Source of the DNA: Gautieria morchelliformis
Lineage: Eukaryota > Basidiomycota > Agaricomycetes > Gomphales > Gomphaceae
NCBI GenBank assembly: GCA_015179125.1
Contig: WHVA01000357.1
Coordinates: 56,276-120,275 of the forward strand
Length of the DNA: 64,000 nt
Direction: 5' to 3'
Each line of letters begins with the position of its first letter. The first letter of the stretch is position 1. Shown here piece by piece: positions 34,175 through 44,815 of this stretch. The notes beneath the pieces are model-generated. The model was not told the origin of the DNA. It saw only the letters and a list, made by a program, of their open reading frames with translations, and made no database searches. The translations under genes were made by a program, and so were the position numbers.

Positions 34175-35446
34175 TGTCAAGAGTGGTTTTTAGGCGTTAA
34201 TATCATATATTAGTGAACACAGCGAATGCCCGAATAGCTTGTGTGAAAAAGTGTGCCGTTCGGCGAATAAGGTGAACCAATACATACACGTTCAGAAGGT
34301 AAGACGGCTGCCCAAACGGAGCTCTCCCTATCTACAGTCGTAGCGAAATAGCCTGTGGCACTTGATGATGTAACATGCAAGTTGTCACGGAAAGGTTGTC
34401 TAAGTAGCAACAATCCTTTCACCGATGAAGGTGCTCCTTCAGAGCCCTTCGCCGACAGCACAGATAATAGTCCGAAGGCTAAGGTAACAAAGGTAAAGTA
34501 TGAAAACTCACCAGTGGTGCTTAAGTTTTCCTCTGGTCAAAGATAGAAATCTATAGGAGAGGGCCCAAGAGGATGGTCGCAGTGAGGTCAAGTTTAGCAC
34601 AAGATGGACGTATGATAATTGAACTGGGGAATATACATGCGAATTTAGACTAGTTATACCGAATGTTCATATGATGCTAGCGAATAGGGAAGAGGCCGTC
34701 TTGAGCCAGGGTTGGATAGGGGTGGGCAGTCAGGATACATAAAAGACGAAACACGTATACAATAGAAACAAGGAGGAGTGTGAATGTGAAACAATGGGGA
34801 GAAAAGACGATGAAGGCACCTATGTATGAAAACACGCCTTGAGACCTGCATATATGGTACCCTACACAGACTCTTCGTCTGCTGGGTTGATCACACACGA
34901 TCTACAGTTAGGGCATCCTGTGAAGGCACGCTGGCTATATGAACACCTAAAGGGGTTGTGTCGGGAAGATGATGGGGCCAGTGATGAACCATCACGCCGG
35001 GTAGAGCATGTCGATCGTGTTTGATGGCGTGCCTGCTGGCGAATGATGCGAGGAGCGAATGGTCGTTCGGCGAATGTGGCGAAGGGTGAATGCAGCGATC
35101 ATAGATGAGGTGTCATCGGATGGCAGGGTGAAGCCGGGCGAACGCGAGGGAGGAGTGGTGAAAGGGAAAACAGGGATAGCTGGGTACAAGAAATACACGG
35201 GTCGTGACAATCTGGCCATAGGAACATCCAAAGGGGGTTGAGCCAAGGAGGTAAGAGGGCCCGTGATGAACCATCAAGCCAATCAAAGGACGTCGATCGT
35301 GCTTTGATGGCATGGCCATGGTGAGTGACGCAAGTAGCCACGATTGTTCGGCGAACTCGGAGAAGGGCGATCAGAGCGATCATAGAGGTGGAGTGATGAA
35401 GGGGAGGACAGAGCTCCTGAGCATAGGAAATAAACACATCATGACA
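34175..35446 (-). repeat. Solo LTR, TGTCATGA family (copy B)
   Basis: 1272 bp matching LTR copy A in reverse, with ends TGTCATGATG and CTCTTGACA. It is flanked on both sides by CATAC (34170-34174 and 35447-35451), a perfect 5-bp target duplication. The paralogous locus at 43583-43587 has a single CATAC and no LTR. A solo LTR with intact target duplication means insertion followed by LTR-LTR recombination. Confidence 0.95.
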
Positions 35447-36567
35447 CATACCTTTGGTGCGATAGTATCAGCCAAAGTAATTGTCAGCACAAATATGAAT
35501 ATGAATCAGCTTCACAAAATATCAGATGAACAATATTCCATACCCATATCTGACAAAGCCTTCCCTGTAGATTAATGATATCTCCACACATACAGTGTGA
35601 GGTACATAGTTGTCCTGTGTCAGGAGTGGGGTCCCATTCTTCTCTATCTACCCAATATCACTAGCTACTTATATAGCGTAACTAGAACAAGGGGAAAGAC
35701 AGAACAATAGCCGTTCGCACTTGTGGGCGCTTGTGTGAACCATAACTGTAACTAGACAGTGTCGCTGTCTTACAACAGGCAATATGTTGTATACTCACCT
35801 TGGTAAATCACTAGACTAATGAGAGATTTTTTATCCTGAGTTTCACCCTTCTGCCAAAGCTTCAATGTTTCAATTGAGCTCTGAATTGTTACTACCATAA
35901 TTACAGGGTCACAAAGGATTACAGCAACAACACTGCTAGTAGACACTGTCAAAAGTATTCAGAGACAGATTGGGCAGGTCCAGGCCTCTATATCTTACAC
36001 CTAGAGACCTTTTTAGTATAAACCTAGGTAGAAAGTCCTAGTCCATACTGACAGATGGAATGTATTAACTTGTGGTGAACTAGTGGGACTGCAGTTGTCC
36101 ACAACAGACACATACTATATCCAGTGAAGTGAACATATGGTATTTATGTAAAGTCAGGACAGGCACATACCGCTTCAGCGATAATAACACCAAGAACAAG
36201 CAGCCTAAGAACAGCTATAACTCTTTTATTCTGAAAGGAGATAGCATAGGTGTGAGCTAGCAGAAGGCCTAGACAAGTAAATTGTGTTAATAATCCTAAT
36301 TGCAAAGTGTATGGGTATTACCACTCTGAGGAGGGACACCGAAAGCATCATACATTTCCTTCAAACATTTGAGTCACTATGTGGCTTTTTCATAAGGAAT
36401 GAAAGTCATACTAGATCCTCATTCAAATCAGTAGGGTTGTTACACATGAGAACCTTGGTATGTTGGAAGTGCTGAGGAAATACAATACCGACATGGTGAT
36501 CATAACAACACAATCCCAAACCAAAACCAACTCATCGATATTCTTCCGAACGCATACATATTACAAC

Positions 36568-37294
36568 TGTTACGTATCGGAATTCCCGGAGGTCGGAACT
36601 GGAAAGGACAATGGCTTCAACTTATGTGTTGCGCCCCTGATGAACTACCGTCCTAAGTATTTCGGAATTGACTTGCGGATATCGGAAAAGGCGGAAGGCA
36701 GAACAGAGTACTGAGGGTCGAGGGGCGTGGGTCAGAGAACAAAGGTCGGAGGAGGCGGAAGAGGCGGAGGACAGGGGATCGAGAGCAGAGGGAGACAAGA
36801 CTAGCAAAACTCACTGTGCTAAGAACAGGAGACAGTCCGAAGGGAATCACGTATCGAAGTCGATTATCTGATTGCAGAAACGGAGACATACATGAGGGGG
36901 TTTTATACAAAGAGCAGAAGCAACAGGTAATGGTATGGTACTAAGCAAATTCCAGAGAGTGCAGGAATCGGATAGACATACGGGGCAAGTAACTAATGCG
37001 GAACAATGGGATGACAAGGGGGGTGCAGGGTAGGGTAAGTACAATGGCAAAGAACAAGGCGAGTAAGTACAATAGGCATTGGAAGAAACGGAACTACGGA
37101 AATGGTATCTTGCTGTGTTCAGGGTTGAGTATGGGGGCCGGTATCTGGAGGTGGCCAGGGGTACTGAAAGAACAAGGGGTCGAGGTAGAGGGTTGCGGAT
37201 GTTGCAGATGTCAGAATAGAGTCGGAGGTGGTACGGAGGTGGTGCAGAGGATATGTGGAGGTGGCGGAGATGGTTGAGCGGAACAGTCGTAACA
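36568..37294 (-). repeat. 3' LTR of gypsy element II
   Basis: 727 bp starting TGTTACGTATCGG and ending CAGTCGTAACA, giving TGTTACG/CGTAACA inverted ends, followed by the minus-strand polypurine tract. It resembles the LTR at 13463-14019 in ends and several internal blocks but is clearly diverged. Confidence 0.7.
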
Positions 37295-37311
37295 GTATCT
37301 CCCCTTCAAGG
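37295..37311 (-). other. Polypurine tract of gypsy element II
   Basis: GTATCTCCCCTTCAAGG on the plus strand, purine-rich on the minus strand, abutting the LTR. It places the 3' end of a minus-oriented element here, 104 bp before the antisense ORF start. Confidence 0.7.
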
Positions 37312-37414
37312 TCGAGCCCCGCGAGACCACAGATCGGGTCACGTGACCTGTGAACAAACGCGTCGGAGTTCGAAAGAAAGGCGGGAGAAACAACATGTTG
37401 AATTCTGATCCATC

Positions 37415-38631
37415 ATGAGCTCCCTTCCTGAATTCTCAAAAATGACCAGTGCTCAGATGAAAGAGCACTTCGCTAACGTTCTCGCCGAGAAGGAGCTCGC
37501 AGAAAAGCGCGAGGCCGAGGAGGCGGCTCAGAAGGAGAAGGAGCGACTGGAGGAGGAGTGCAGGGAGGAAGAGTGCAGGGAAAAAGAGCGCAAGGACCAG
37601 GAGGAACACGACCGACTGGAATGTGAGCACGAAGACCGCGAGCGTGAACTCGAGCGCACCGAGCGCGAACGCAAGGAGCGGGAGGCCGAAGAAGCTGCGG
37701 AGAAACTTGTGGAGGAGCAAGCTGCTGCGGAAAAGGCCACCGCGGAGAAGGCTGAGGAGAATCGTGCATTGCAGAAGGTAAGTGTTTCTTGCCCTTGATA
37801 GTATGTGGTTGACCATCGGAACAGGAAAAAGCTGCGGACGCAGACCAGGAATCTGAGCAGAGTGGGTCTCCGTCGGAAATGTTGCCGGAAGAAACCCCAA
37901 GGTCAAGGAACAAGGGCAAGGGAAATGCGGCGGCGGAATGGCGGGCGGCGCAAGAGGAGAAACAGCGCCGGAAGGAGGCACACCAGTCCGGGGCCAAGAG
38001 AGCGGCTCCGGAAGAGGACGGATCTTCCCAGCAGAGCTGCAACACTTGCTTGGAGAAGAATCTGCCGTGTGTTTGGGATTTGGCCGGAAAGGCCACAGCG
38101 TGTAACCGGTGCAAGGACGCAAAACGGGCGTGTTTGGTGGATGGGCTCAAAGCACGCATGACGGCCAAGCGGAGGAAAACCAGAGGATCGGAGGTGGGCT
38201 CGGAAAAGCCTGTACAGGGTGCGCAGAAACCCTTGTCCAGGGCTGTGAAAGCGAGGGAAGTCCACGACGCGCCGGAGGCGAGCGGAAGTGGGACGACGCG
38301 GGAGGAGCAGACGGTGGATCCACTTGCGGATGTCGCCAGATCGCTCCGGGGGCTGCTTCAACAGGGGGACCAGGGGTTGCGGATGCAACACCAGTTCTAC
38401 CTGGCAGTCCCGGATCGGTTGGGCGCATATGAGGAGCTTCTCGACCAAGTCGTCGCAGAGTTGAGGTGGACGCAAGAGAGGAGGGATTCAGAAGTGGAGG
38501 CGGAAGTATCTGAGGGCGAGGTGCAAGACGTGCAGAGGTTTGCAGAGTCGTATGGTCTGAACGGAAATGCGGAGGATCCGGAAGCAGAAGACTGGGCGGG
38601 CTTTGGTGATAACACCCTGGAAGATGACTAG
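37415..38631 (+). CDS. Coiled-coil Zn2Cys6-cluster protein, antisense ORF of gypsy element II
   Basis: Two exons, 37415-37777 and 37825-38631, separated by a 47-nt GTAAGT...CAG intron, encode about 388 uninterrupted residues. Residues about 20-125 are an extreme Glu/Lys/Arg/Ala heptad-like region, almost certainly a coiled coil. Residues about 193-224 show C-X2-C-X6-C-X10-C-X2-C-X6-C (CNTC, CNRC), followed by a basic stretch (TAKRRKTR) as in fungal zinc-cluster proteins. The C-terminal 120 residues are amphipathic and acidic, ending DWAGFGDNTLEDD. It starts 120 bp from the element's 3' LTR, reads opposite to gag-pol, and converges on the chromo-integrase 130 bp away. Classic zinc-cluster regulators have the cluster near the N-terminus, so this is not a standard one. 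Function unknown. Confidence 0.75.
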
Positions 38632-38759
38632 GGGTCGAACAAGACTTGTAGAATAGTTTCTTGAAATGTCGGAATTTAGAGTACTGAAAATTAATCGGAT
38701 TTTAACTTGATTCAAGGGGTGAAAACGGGAACGGAAATGGCGGAGGTGTCGGAAGGGAC

Positions 38760-39635
38760 TTAGTGCGTGAGAAGGGGTCCAGGCTTGGCAGGGTATGCCT
38801 TGTGGAAATCTGAGATGAGTTCGGAGGCGTGGTCGAGTTCCGTGGCGGAAATCCAGGAAGTCTCTTCGTCTGTATTCTCGTAGCCTGCCCACTTGCCTAG
38901 GTACTGTGGTTGACAACGGTATCGCTTGTCGAGCTTGGAATTGAGGATTTCTGAAATCTCGTATTCCGGTTCTCGGTCGATGATCACTGGCGGAGGCGGA
39001 GGTTGTTCTTGATTCGGAATTGTATTCGGAACTGTGGGTTCAAGCATAGACACATGGAATACCGGATGTACTGCGCGCATATTGTCAGGAAGTCTGAGGG
39101 TGAAAGAACGACTGCCGGCCTTAGCGATGATCTCGTAAGGGCCAAGGTATTTTTCAGAGAGCTTCTTCGAGGGGCGAGTGGTGTGGAAGTTTTCAGCTTT
39201 GACAAAGACTTTGTCGCCAATCTCGAATGCCGGTTGCAGAAGACGTTTCCGATCGGCCGAAGTTTGGTATCTCTTTTGTGCAGCGGAAATGTTCTCTCGG
39301 AGGTGTTGGTGAAGGTCGTCGAGTTCCACAACGAAATCTCAGGCTCTTGCAGAGGCAAGGTCGCGTTCAGTGAGGATGGCGAGATTTGGGTGGTAGCCTT
39401 TGTTGGGGTAGAATGGCAAAATTCCGGTGGTAGCAGAAGGCGCATTGTTGTAAGCGAATTCCGCAAGCGGAAGAAGGTCGGACCAATTGCTGTGTTGGTA
39501 GTTGCAATAGACACGGAGGTACTGTTCAAGGGTCTGATTGGTATGTTCCGTTTGTCCGTCACCTTCGGGATGATAACCGGAAGTGAAGTGGAGCTTCATG
39601 TCGAGAGCCTTGCCGAGCGTGCGGAAGAAGGAGGA
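38760..39635 (-). pseudogene. Integrase C-terminal half and chromodomain of gypsy element II
   Basis: The minus-strand frame keeps the block SGYHPEGDGQTEHTNQTLEQ with the catalytic Glu, YNNAPSATTGILPF, then a TGA at 39339-39341 where element I has an Arg codon, then DDLHQHLRENI, TTRPSKKLSEKYLGPYEII, HPVFHVSMLEP and a chromodomain end (KWAGYENTDEETSW). The N-terminal side, including the first two catalytic Asp residues, is cut off at 39636 by an LTR. Inactive. Confidence 0.85.
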
Positions 39636-40400
39636 TGTCATGACGTGTTTATTTCCCATACTCAGATGCCCTGTTTTCCCATTTCTCACTCCACCTCCGT
39701 GTTCATTCCGATCGCCCTCCCTGTGTTCGGCAACCGATCCTCGCTGTTCGTGCCATTTACCATAGCCACGCCGTCAAAGCACGATCGACTTCTTTGGACT
39801 GACTTGTCAGTCATCACTGAGCCTATCACCTCCTCTGCTCAACCCTCTTTCGATGATGTTCCTATGATCGGATTGTCATGACATGTGTATTTCCTACACC
39901 TTGTTATCCCCATTTCCCCTTTCGCCACTTCTCCCCCGTGTTCGCTCGGCTTCGCCTTCCACCTCAACCACTCCTGCCCTATGTCATCTTGGTTCGCCCT
40001 TCCTCACATTTCGCTGAACAGCCACTCGCTGCTCGCCTCATTCGCCAGCAGGCACACCATCAAATCACGATCGATATCCCTACCCGGCATGATGGCTCGT
40101 CAGTAGCTCCATCAGCTTCTCGGTCCAACCCCCTTTTGGTGTTCATATGAGCAGGGTGCGCTCGCGGGACGTCCTACCCGTAGGTCATGTGGGATCAACC
40201 CAGCAGATGAAGAACCCGTGCAGGGCGGTGTATATGCGGGCCCCAAGACATGATTTCATACATAGGTGCCTTCACCACCTTTACTCTCCGTCGTTTCATT
40301 TTCACACTCTTCTCTCACTCTATCGTATGTTTATTCCATCTACTTAGTATCATGACTGTGCACCCCTATCCAACCCTGACTCATGATGGCCTCTTTCCTA
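39636..40400 (+). repeat. Fragment of TGTCATGA-family LTR (copy C), inserted in gypsy II integrase
   Basis: Begins TGTCATGACG within the integrase gene and matches LTR copy A through GGCCTCTTTCC (compare 2801-3570). The 3' third is missing; sequence passes straight into the tandem-repeat array at 40401. Confidence 0.8.
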
Positions 40401-41165
40401 TATTTTCGCTTTTTTATCCTCTTTTGACCTCTTTTCAGCCTAGGCTGCTCCTCTCATTGCCTCCCACCTTTCTGGATGGTAATTACTGGCTCTGGTGTGT
40501 TTTTTCCTATCATATCTATCATTTCTTCCAATAATTTTCGCTTTTTTATATCCTTTTTGCCTTCTTTTCAGCCCATGTTCCTCCCCTCAGTGCCTCCCAC
40601 CTTGCCTATCTGCCATTGCTGCATCTGCTGTGTCTCTTCCTATCATATTTATGTTGTTTTGATATTTATTAGGATCAGCTTTTCTCCCTGGTATTTCTTA
40701 CAATAATTTTCGCTTTTTTAACCTCTTTTTGACTGCTTTTCAGCCTATGTTGCTCCTCTCATTGCCTCCCACCTTTCTTGGCCATCATTAATGCCTCTGG
40801 TGTTTTTTTTTCCTTATCACATCTGTCATTTCTTCCAATAATTTTCGCTTTTTTATTCTCTTTTGGCCTTCTTTTCAGCCCAGGTTCCTCTCAGTGTGTC
40901 CCACCTTGCCTGTCTGCCATTGCTGCATCTGGTGTGTGTCTTGCTATCATATTTATGTTGTTTTGATATTTATTGGGATCAGCTTCTATCTGTGGTGTTT
41001 CTTCCTGTAATTTTCGCGTTTTTGACCTCTTTTTGACCTCTTTTAAGCCCAGGTTGCTCCTCTCATTGCCTCCCACCTTTCCTGTTCATCATTACTGCAT
41101 CTGGTGTGTTTTTTTTCTGTCATTTCTTGCAATAATTCTTGCTTTTTATCCCTTTTTGTATTTTA
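40401..41165. repeat. Higher-order tandem repeat, alternating short and long units
   Basis: Five units each starting (AATA)ATTTTCGCTTTTTTA and containing TTTTCAGCC, TTGC(T/C)CCTCTCA.TG and CCCACCTT. Units 1, 3 and 5 end with a CATTTCTTCCAATA type tail; units 2 and 4 carry an additional segment with TTTATGTTGTTTTGATATTTATTGGGATCAGC. So the array is A-B-A-B-A with a combined period of about 300 bp. Pyrimidine-rich; no gene. Confidence 0.75.
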
Positions 41166-41380
41166 TTTTATATGTATATACCTATATCCTGTATAGTTTA
41201 AAAAATTGATATCAATAGATTTCTCTGAATTGGCTAAAAATTAATGACAACAGCCCTGCCTGCAAATATGAGTCTATTTCTCTGTTATCCATTGTACAAC
41301 CTTCTGACATTTATTTATACTCACTTGCCCCTACAATAATTTCTTTCACTTTTACACTCTTGTAGATACACTATAAACAA
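41166..41380. other. AT-rich, nothing seen
   Basis: Low-complexity AT-rich sequence between two repeat arrays; no gene or structured element recognised. Confidence 0.4.
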
Positions 41381-41560
41381 GTGACATGCTACAGACAAGG
41401 GAAATGCTACTTGGGGGACATGCTATGTATGGGGGGCATGCTATGCATGGGGGGCACACTATGCATGAGGGGTACGCTACGCATGGGGGATACGCTACGC
41501 ATGGGGACATGCTACACTCAGGGAACACATGCCATACATGGGAACATGCTACACATTATT
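41381..41560. repeat. Minisatellite, about 20-bp unit x8
   Basis: Diverged units built on CATGCTATGCATGGGGG follow each other, with TGCTACACATGGGGA variants toward the right end. Open frames over this stretch spell repeated MLCMGG-type peptides, which I treat as artefacts of the repeat. Confidence 0.75.
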
Positions 41561-42402
41561 GGCACACAGACACAGGAGAAATGTGTGGAGACATTACCTA
41601 CCCAGATGTGTTACTTGGAGCTACTTTCAATTGTGACAAGATGTGTTTTACCCAAGTTTCATTTACCCAATGTCTTTGACCTAACCCCTAGGCAAAGCAC
41701 GGGTATCATCCACCCTGGCAGTGGTCCCAGTGCATCCAGGCTTATCCCACAGGTCCCTGGCAGTCTCAGGTCATCCAGGCTCATCCCACAGGTGCCGGGT
41801 GGTCCCTACCCATTGCTGTGCCACATCCAGGGAGGATGTTTATAAATGTCATATATATGTATATATAGCTTAGCTCATCTATATTTCATAAAATATATCA
41901 AAATTGAGGCAGTTGCCAGCACCTGTAAGGCATGCTTAATCCTAGCCCCAAAGTTCTTTCTCACAGTCTGCTGCTCCCCCAGGAAAGGGTGTATACCCCA
42001 TTGTCTAAACATCAATAGTTACATACCTTTGTACTATACATGCATATTATTTTAAACATACCTCCTAATCAGATCTCTCAATCATATATAATAATATAGT
42101 ACAGGTATTGTCCATACTTGCTTCTATATTCTGTGATTGTACATATAACATGTTTCATGTATACTTTTAATATATAGTCATCCACATCCTCTCTGAAATT
42201 GCTCTGTTATATCAATACACACCATGCTTTAGCACATACAACCATATTTTTCAAATATCAGAACATTCAAAAAAATTTAGGATGTCCACAATATACAAGT
42301 TGCTCAAAATGATGGATTATGAATTTGGTTAGGGTTGATATTTTAAAAGATATCTAATATATCCTAGAAGAATATACATTGTTGTCAATGTGAACATCCT
42401 CC
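41561..42402. other. AT-rich intergenic, nothing assigned
   Basis: Contains a short duplicated block (CAGGCTTATCCCACAGGT.CC at about 41739 and CAGGCTCATCCCACAGGTGCC at about 41778) and long AT-rich runs. No gene. Confidence 0.4.
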
Positions 42403-42432
42403 GATATTAACACCTAACAACCAATCTTGACA
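42403..42432 (+). repeat. Terminal fragment of TGTCATGA-family LTR
   Basis: GATATTAACACCTAACAACC followed by AATCTTGACA matches the last 30 bp of LTR copies A and B with two differences. It abuts the tRNA-like sequence, suggesting that an LTR end was once joined here. Confidence 0.6.
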
Positions 42433-42507
42433 CGTACCAACACCAGGTTTTCGATCCTGGCACTTGGGGGTTATGGGCCCCATGCGCTGCCTACTGCGCT
42501 TGCTGAG
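42432..42507 (-). repeat. tRNA-Met-like sequence heading repeat R1 (copy 2)
   Basis: On the minus strand: a D-arm-like GCGCAGTAGGCAGCGC, an anticodon arm GGGGCCCATAACCCC with CAT in the anticodon position, and a T-arm CCAGGATCGAAAACCTGG whose GGATCGAAAACC resembles a B box. The acceptor halves pair only partly, position 33 is C rather than T, and the T-loop has an extra A, so it is not a functional tRNA. A diverged copy sits in the same position relative to R1 at 54657-54731, arguing for a tRNA-derived repeat. Confidence 0.6.
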
Positions 42508-42790
42508 CATTCCACCTACTGCGAGACATGGTGTGCGGCAATCACTGAGTTGCACTCCAAACTCTCTCTTGCATATCGAACTGGGTGATCCCTCCCAGCC
42601 ACGCCCCTTCTCTGCCAATTCAATGCTCACCCTACAATTGTATACTGCCCGTGGTGGGGTGTGAGTGGCCCAACACAACCTCTTTTCACCCAGAATTATC
42701 AATATCTGGTCGATGAGTATTTCCAAAAAATTCGATGAATAAATTACAAACACAGTCAATTCAAAGTGTCACAGCATATATATATAGGTA
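42508..42790 (+). repeat. Dispersed repeat R1, copy 2 (internally deleted)
   Basis: Matches copy 3 from CATTCCACCT to CTACAA.TGTAT, then jumps to GGTGGGGTGTGAGTGGCCC and runs to the TA tail, skipping the internal block present in copies 1 and 3. Confidence 0.65.
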
Positions 42791-43019
42791 AGGTTTTTTG
42801 ACAATATGGGTGGCCAGAGCAAGTAGATAGCCAAATATTTTGCAGCAACTAACTGCAGAGCACTGCACGATAGATTGGTAGATTGAAAAGGTGAGAACAG
42901 GATTTTTAATAAAGCCTCTGTGTCTTGACTCCCGGGGTTTGTATTGGAATTTCAGTTATGATGCATTAGCTTGGATGCTGTCATCAAACTGTGCCATTCT
43001 TCTGGACTCTACCAAACCA

Positions 43020-44815
43020 TTAACCACTGCCTGAAGGAGACAATAACTGCTCACCAGAAGGCCCAGCCAATTCTACATCTCCTGTACATCCAGTTGCCCA
43101 AGGAAACTCATCCAACTCTATCCAAGCAGGCCCAGCCTCTTCATGCTGGCTTTCCTGAACAGGCACATCATTCTCCAAAGTCTCAGCACTAAAAGCCTGG
43201 CTCAAGTCTGGGTTCCCAAATTCAGCCACAATGGCATTGTGAACACTTCGTCGTGCAGCTTGGAGGGTGGATAATGAAAGAGTGGCCAATGAGGGGCTGT
43301 GAAATTGACTGTGTCTCTCTTGGAGAGTTAGATGGAACTGGCAGATGATGATCACTGACAAGCTGTATGTGCACTGTTAGTATATCATGTCTTTCTTCTT
43401 AAATTGGTGAGAATATACCTGTTCTGTAAAGGGCCTAAGATGCCATCAAGGCTTGACTTTATATCACCGAGGAGCTGATATTAGCCAGTTTATTATCATG
43501 GTCAATACCTTACATACCCTTAACACCTATATTGAGGGAGAACACCAAGTGAACTCTGTAGCTCAACAGGCTTATAAGTAACCATACCTTACGTGTGACA
43601 GTATTAGCCAAGGTAATTGTAAGCACAAATCTGAATATGAATCAGATATATGAAATATCATAGGAACAATATTCCATACCCATATCTGACAAAGCCTTAC
43701 CTGTAGATTAGTGATATATCCACACATGTAAGCACTATGGTGTATACTCACCTTGGTAAATCACTAGACTAATGAGAGATTTCTTATTCTGGATTTCACC
43801 TTTCTGCCAAAGTTTCAAGGTTTCAATTGAGCTCAAGATGGTTACTAGCACAACTCCAGTGTCAAAAAGGATTACAGTAACACCTTGTATGGCATCCACT
43901 GTCACAGGTATTCAGAGACAGTTTGGGAAAGTCCAGGCATCTATATCTTACCCCTGGAGAATCTTTTAGTATAAATCTAGGTAGAAAGCCCTAGTCCATA
44001 CTGACAAATCCAATGTATCAAGTTGTGAACTAGTGAGATGGCAGTTTTCCCAAACAGACGCATACTATGTCCAGTGAAGTGAACATGTGTTATTTATGTA
44101 AAATCTGGACAGGCACATACCACTTCAGCAATAATAGCACCAAGAATAAGCAGCCCAAGAACAGCCATAACTCTTTTATTCTGAAAGGAGATAGCATAGG
44201 TGCGAGCTAGCAGAAGGCCTAGGCAATAGGCAAGTAAAGTGTGTTAATATCTCTAATTGACAAGTATATGGGTATTATCACTCACCCTGTACTCCAATCA
44301 GACCAGTGACACTCACAGCATCACCTAGGTGAACTATAATATTACATTTCCTTCAAATATATCAGTCCTTAGGTTGCTTCATCATAAGGAATGAAAGTCA
44401 TACTAGATCCTCCTTCAAATCAGTAGGGTTGTTACACATGAGAACCTTGGTACTCACCTCAAGGGATATGCTAGATACTAATAGATTGGCATATATAAGC
44501 ATAAGAAACACAACCAAGGTCAGGTAACGAGCGAGTATATAGAGAATGGTGCCGATTTTGATGTTCTTGGACCAAATGTGCCTGACCTCAGATGGCAATG
44601 TGAGAAGAGTGTCGTATATGAGCAGGGCTGTGGAACTAGCTATTTAAATTGTGGTATTAGACAGCGGACAAGTACACATACCACACGCTGCGAAGGCGAC
44701 GTAGTTTAACACAGAGCTAGTTCAGATAAGTTCTTCTGCTTCTCACTGAATGCAGTAAGTACGTACTTGTCTGATAGTATCTGGATAAAAGCCGAAGGGT
44801 CCGTCTGAGCCATGG
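43020..44815 (-). CDS. DUF6533-type multi-pass membrane protein (multi-exon)
   Basis: Start at 44815. Exon 1 (44769-44815) reads MAQTDPSAFIQILSD, then VLNYVAFAAC, then ALLIYDTLLTLPSEVRHIWSKN...LYILARYLTLVVF, the hallmark N-terminal DUF6533 segment of basidiomycete seven-helix-like proteins. Later exons give LLLARTYAISFQNKRVMAVLGLL, VILFDTGVVLVTILSSIETLKLWQ..SLISLVIYQG, FVLTITLANTVTRK and the final exon SVIIICQFHLTLQERHS with a hydrophilic Ser/Pro tail. Most junctions have GT-AG sites (for example donor GTACGT at 44768). One exon between 44290 and 44330 is uncertain, so I cannot exclude early decay. Likely a plasma-membrane protein of unknown role. Its truncated paralog is at 33150-36458. Confidence 0.65.

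Larger units (their letters stand above)
33150..36458 (-). pseudogene. DUF6533-type membrane protein, 5'-truncated paralog with solo LTR
   Basis: Co-linear with the gene at 43020-44815. The final exon (33601-33948) starts SVIIICRFHLTLQERHS and ends in a Ser/Gly tail; further up are SSIETLKLWQKGE..DKKSLISLVIYQG (about 35790-35900) and the RVIAVL-type exon near 36190-36240. Homology with the paralog breaks at 36458, before the exons encoding the YDTLLTLPSEVRHIW segment and the start, so this copy lacks its N-terminal DUF6533 core. A 1272-bp solo LTR (34175-35446) interrupts it at a splice donor. The 3' flank (to about 33150) is also duplicated. Confidence 0.65.

Noticed and set aside
37436..38168. 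Long minus-strand frames (228 and 231 codons) opposite the Zn2Cys6 ORF
   Set aside because: Shadows of the Glu/Lys/Arg-rich coiled-coil gene; they translate to Leu/Ser/Pro-rich runs with no domain, and the plus-strand gene has a clean intron and cysteine motif.
41381..41845. 154-codon frame with repeated MLCMGG-like peptides
   Set aside because: Runs through a 20-bp minisatellite and has no start context or conserved motif.
42432..42507. Functional tRNA-Met gene
   Set aside because: Acceptor stem pairs poorly, position 33 is not T, the T-loop is lengthened, and a decayed copy recurs with the same repeat; more likely tRNA-derived repeat sequence.
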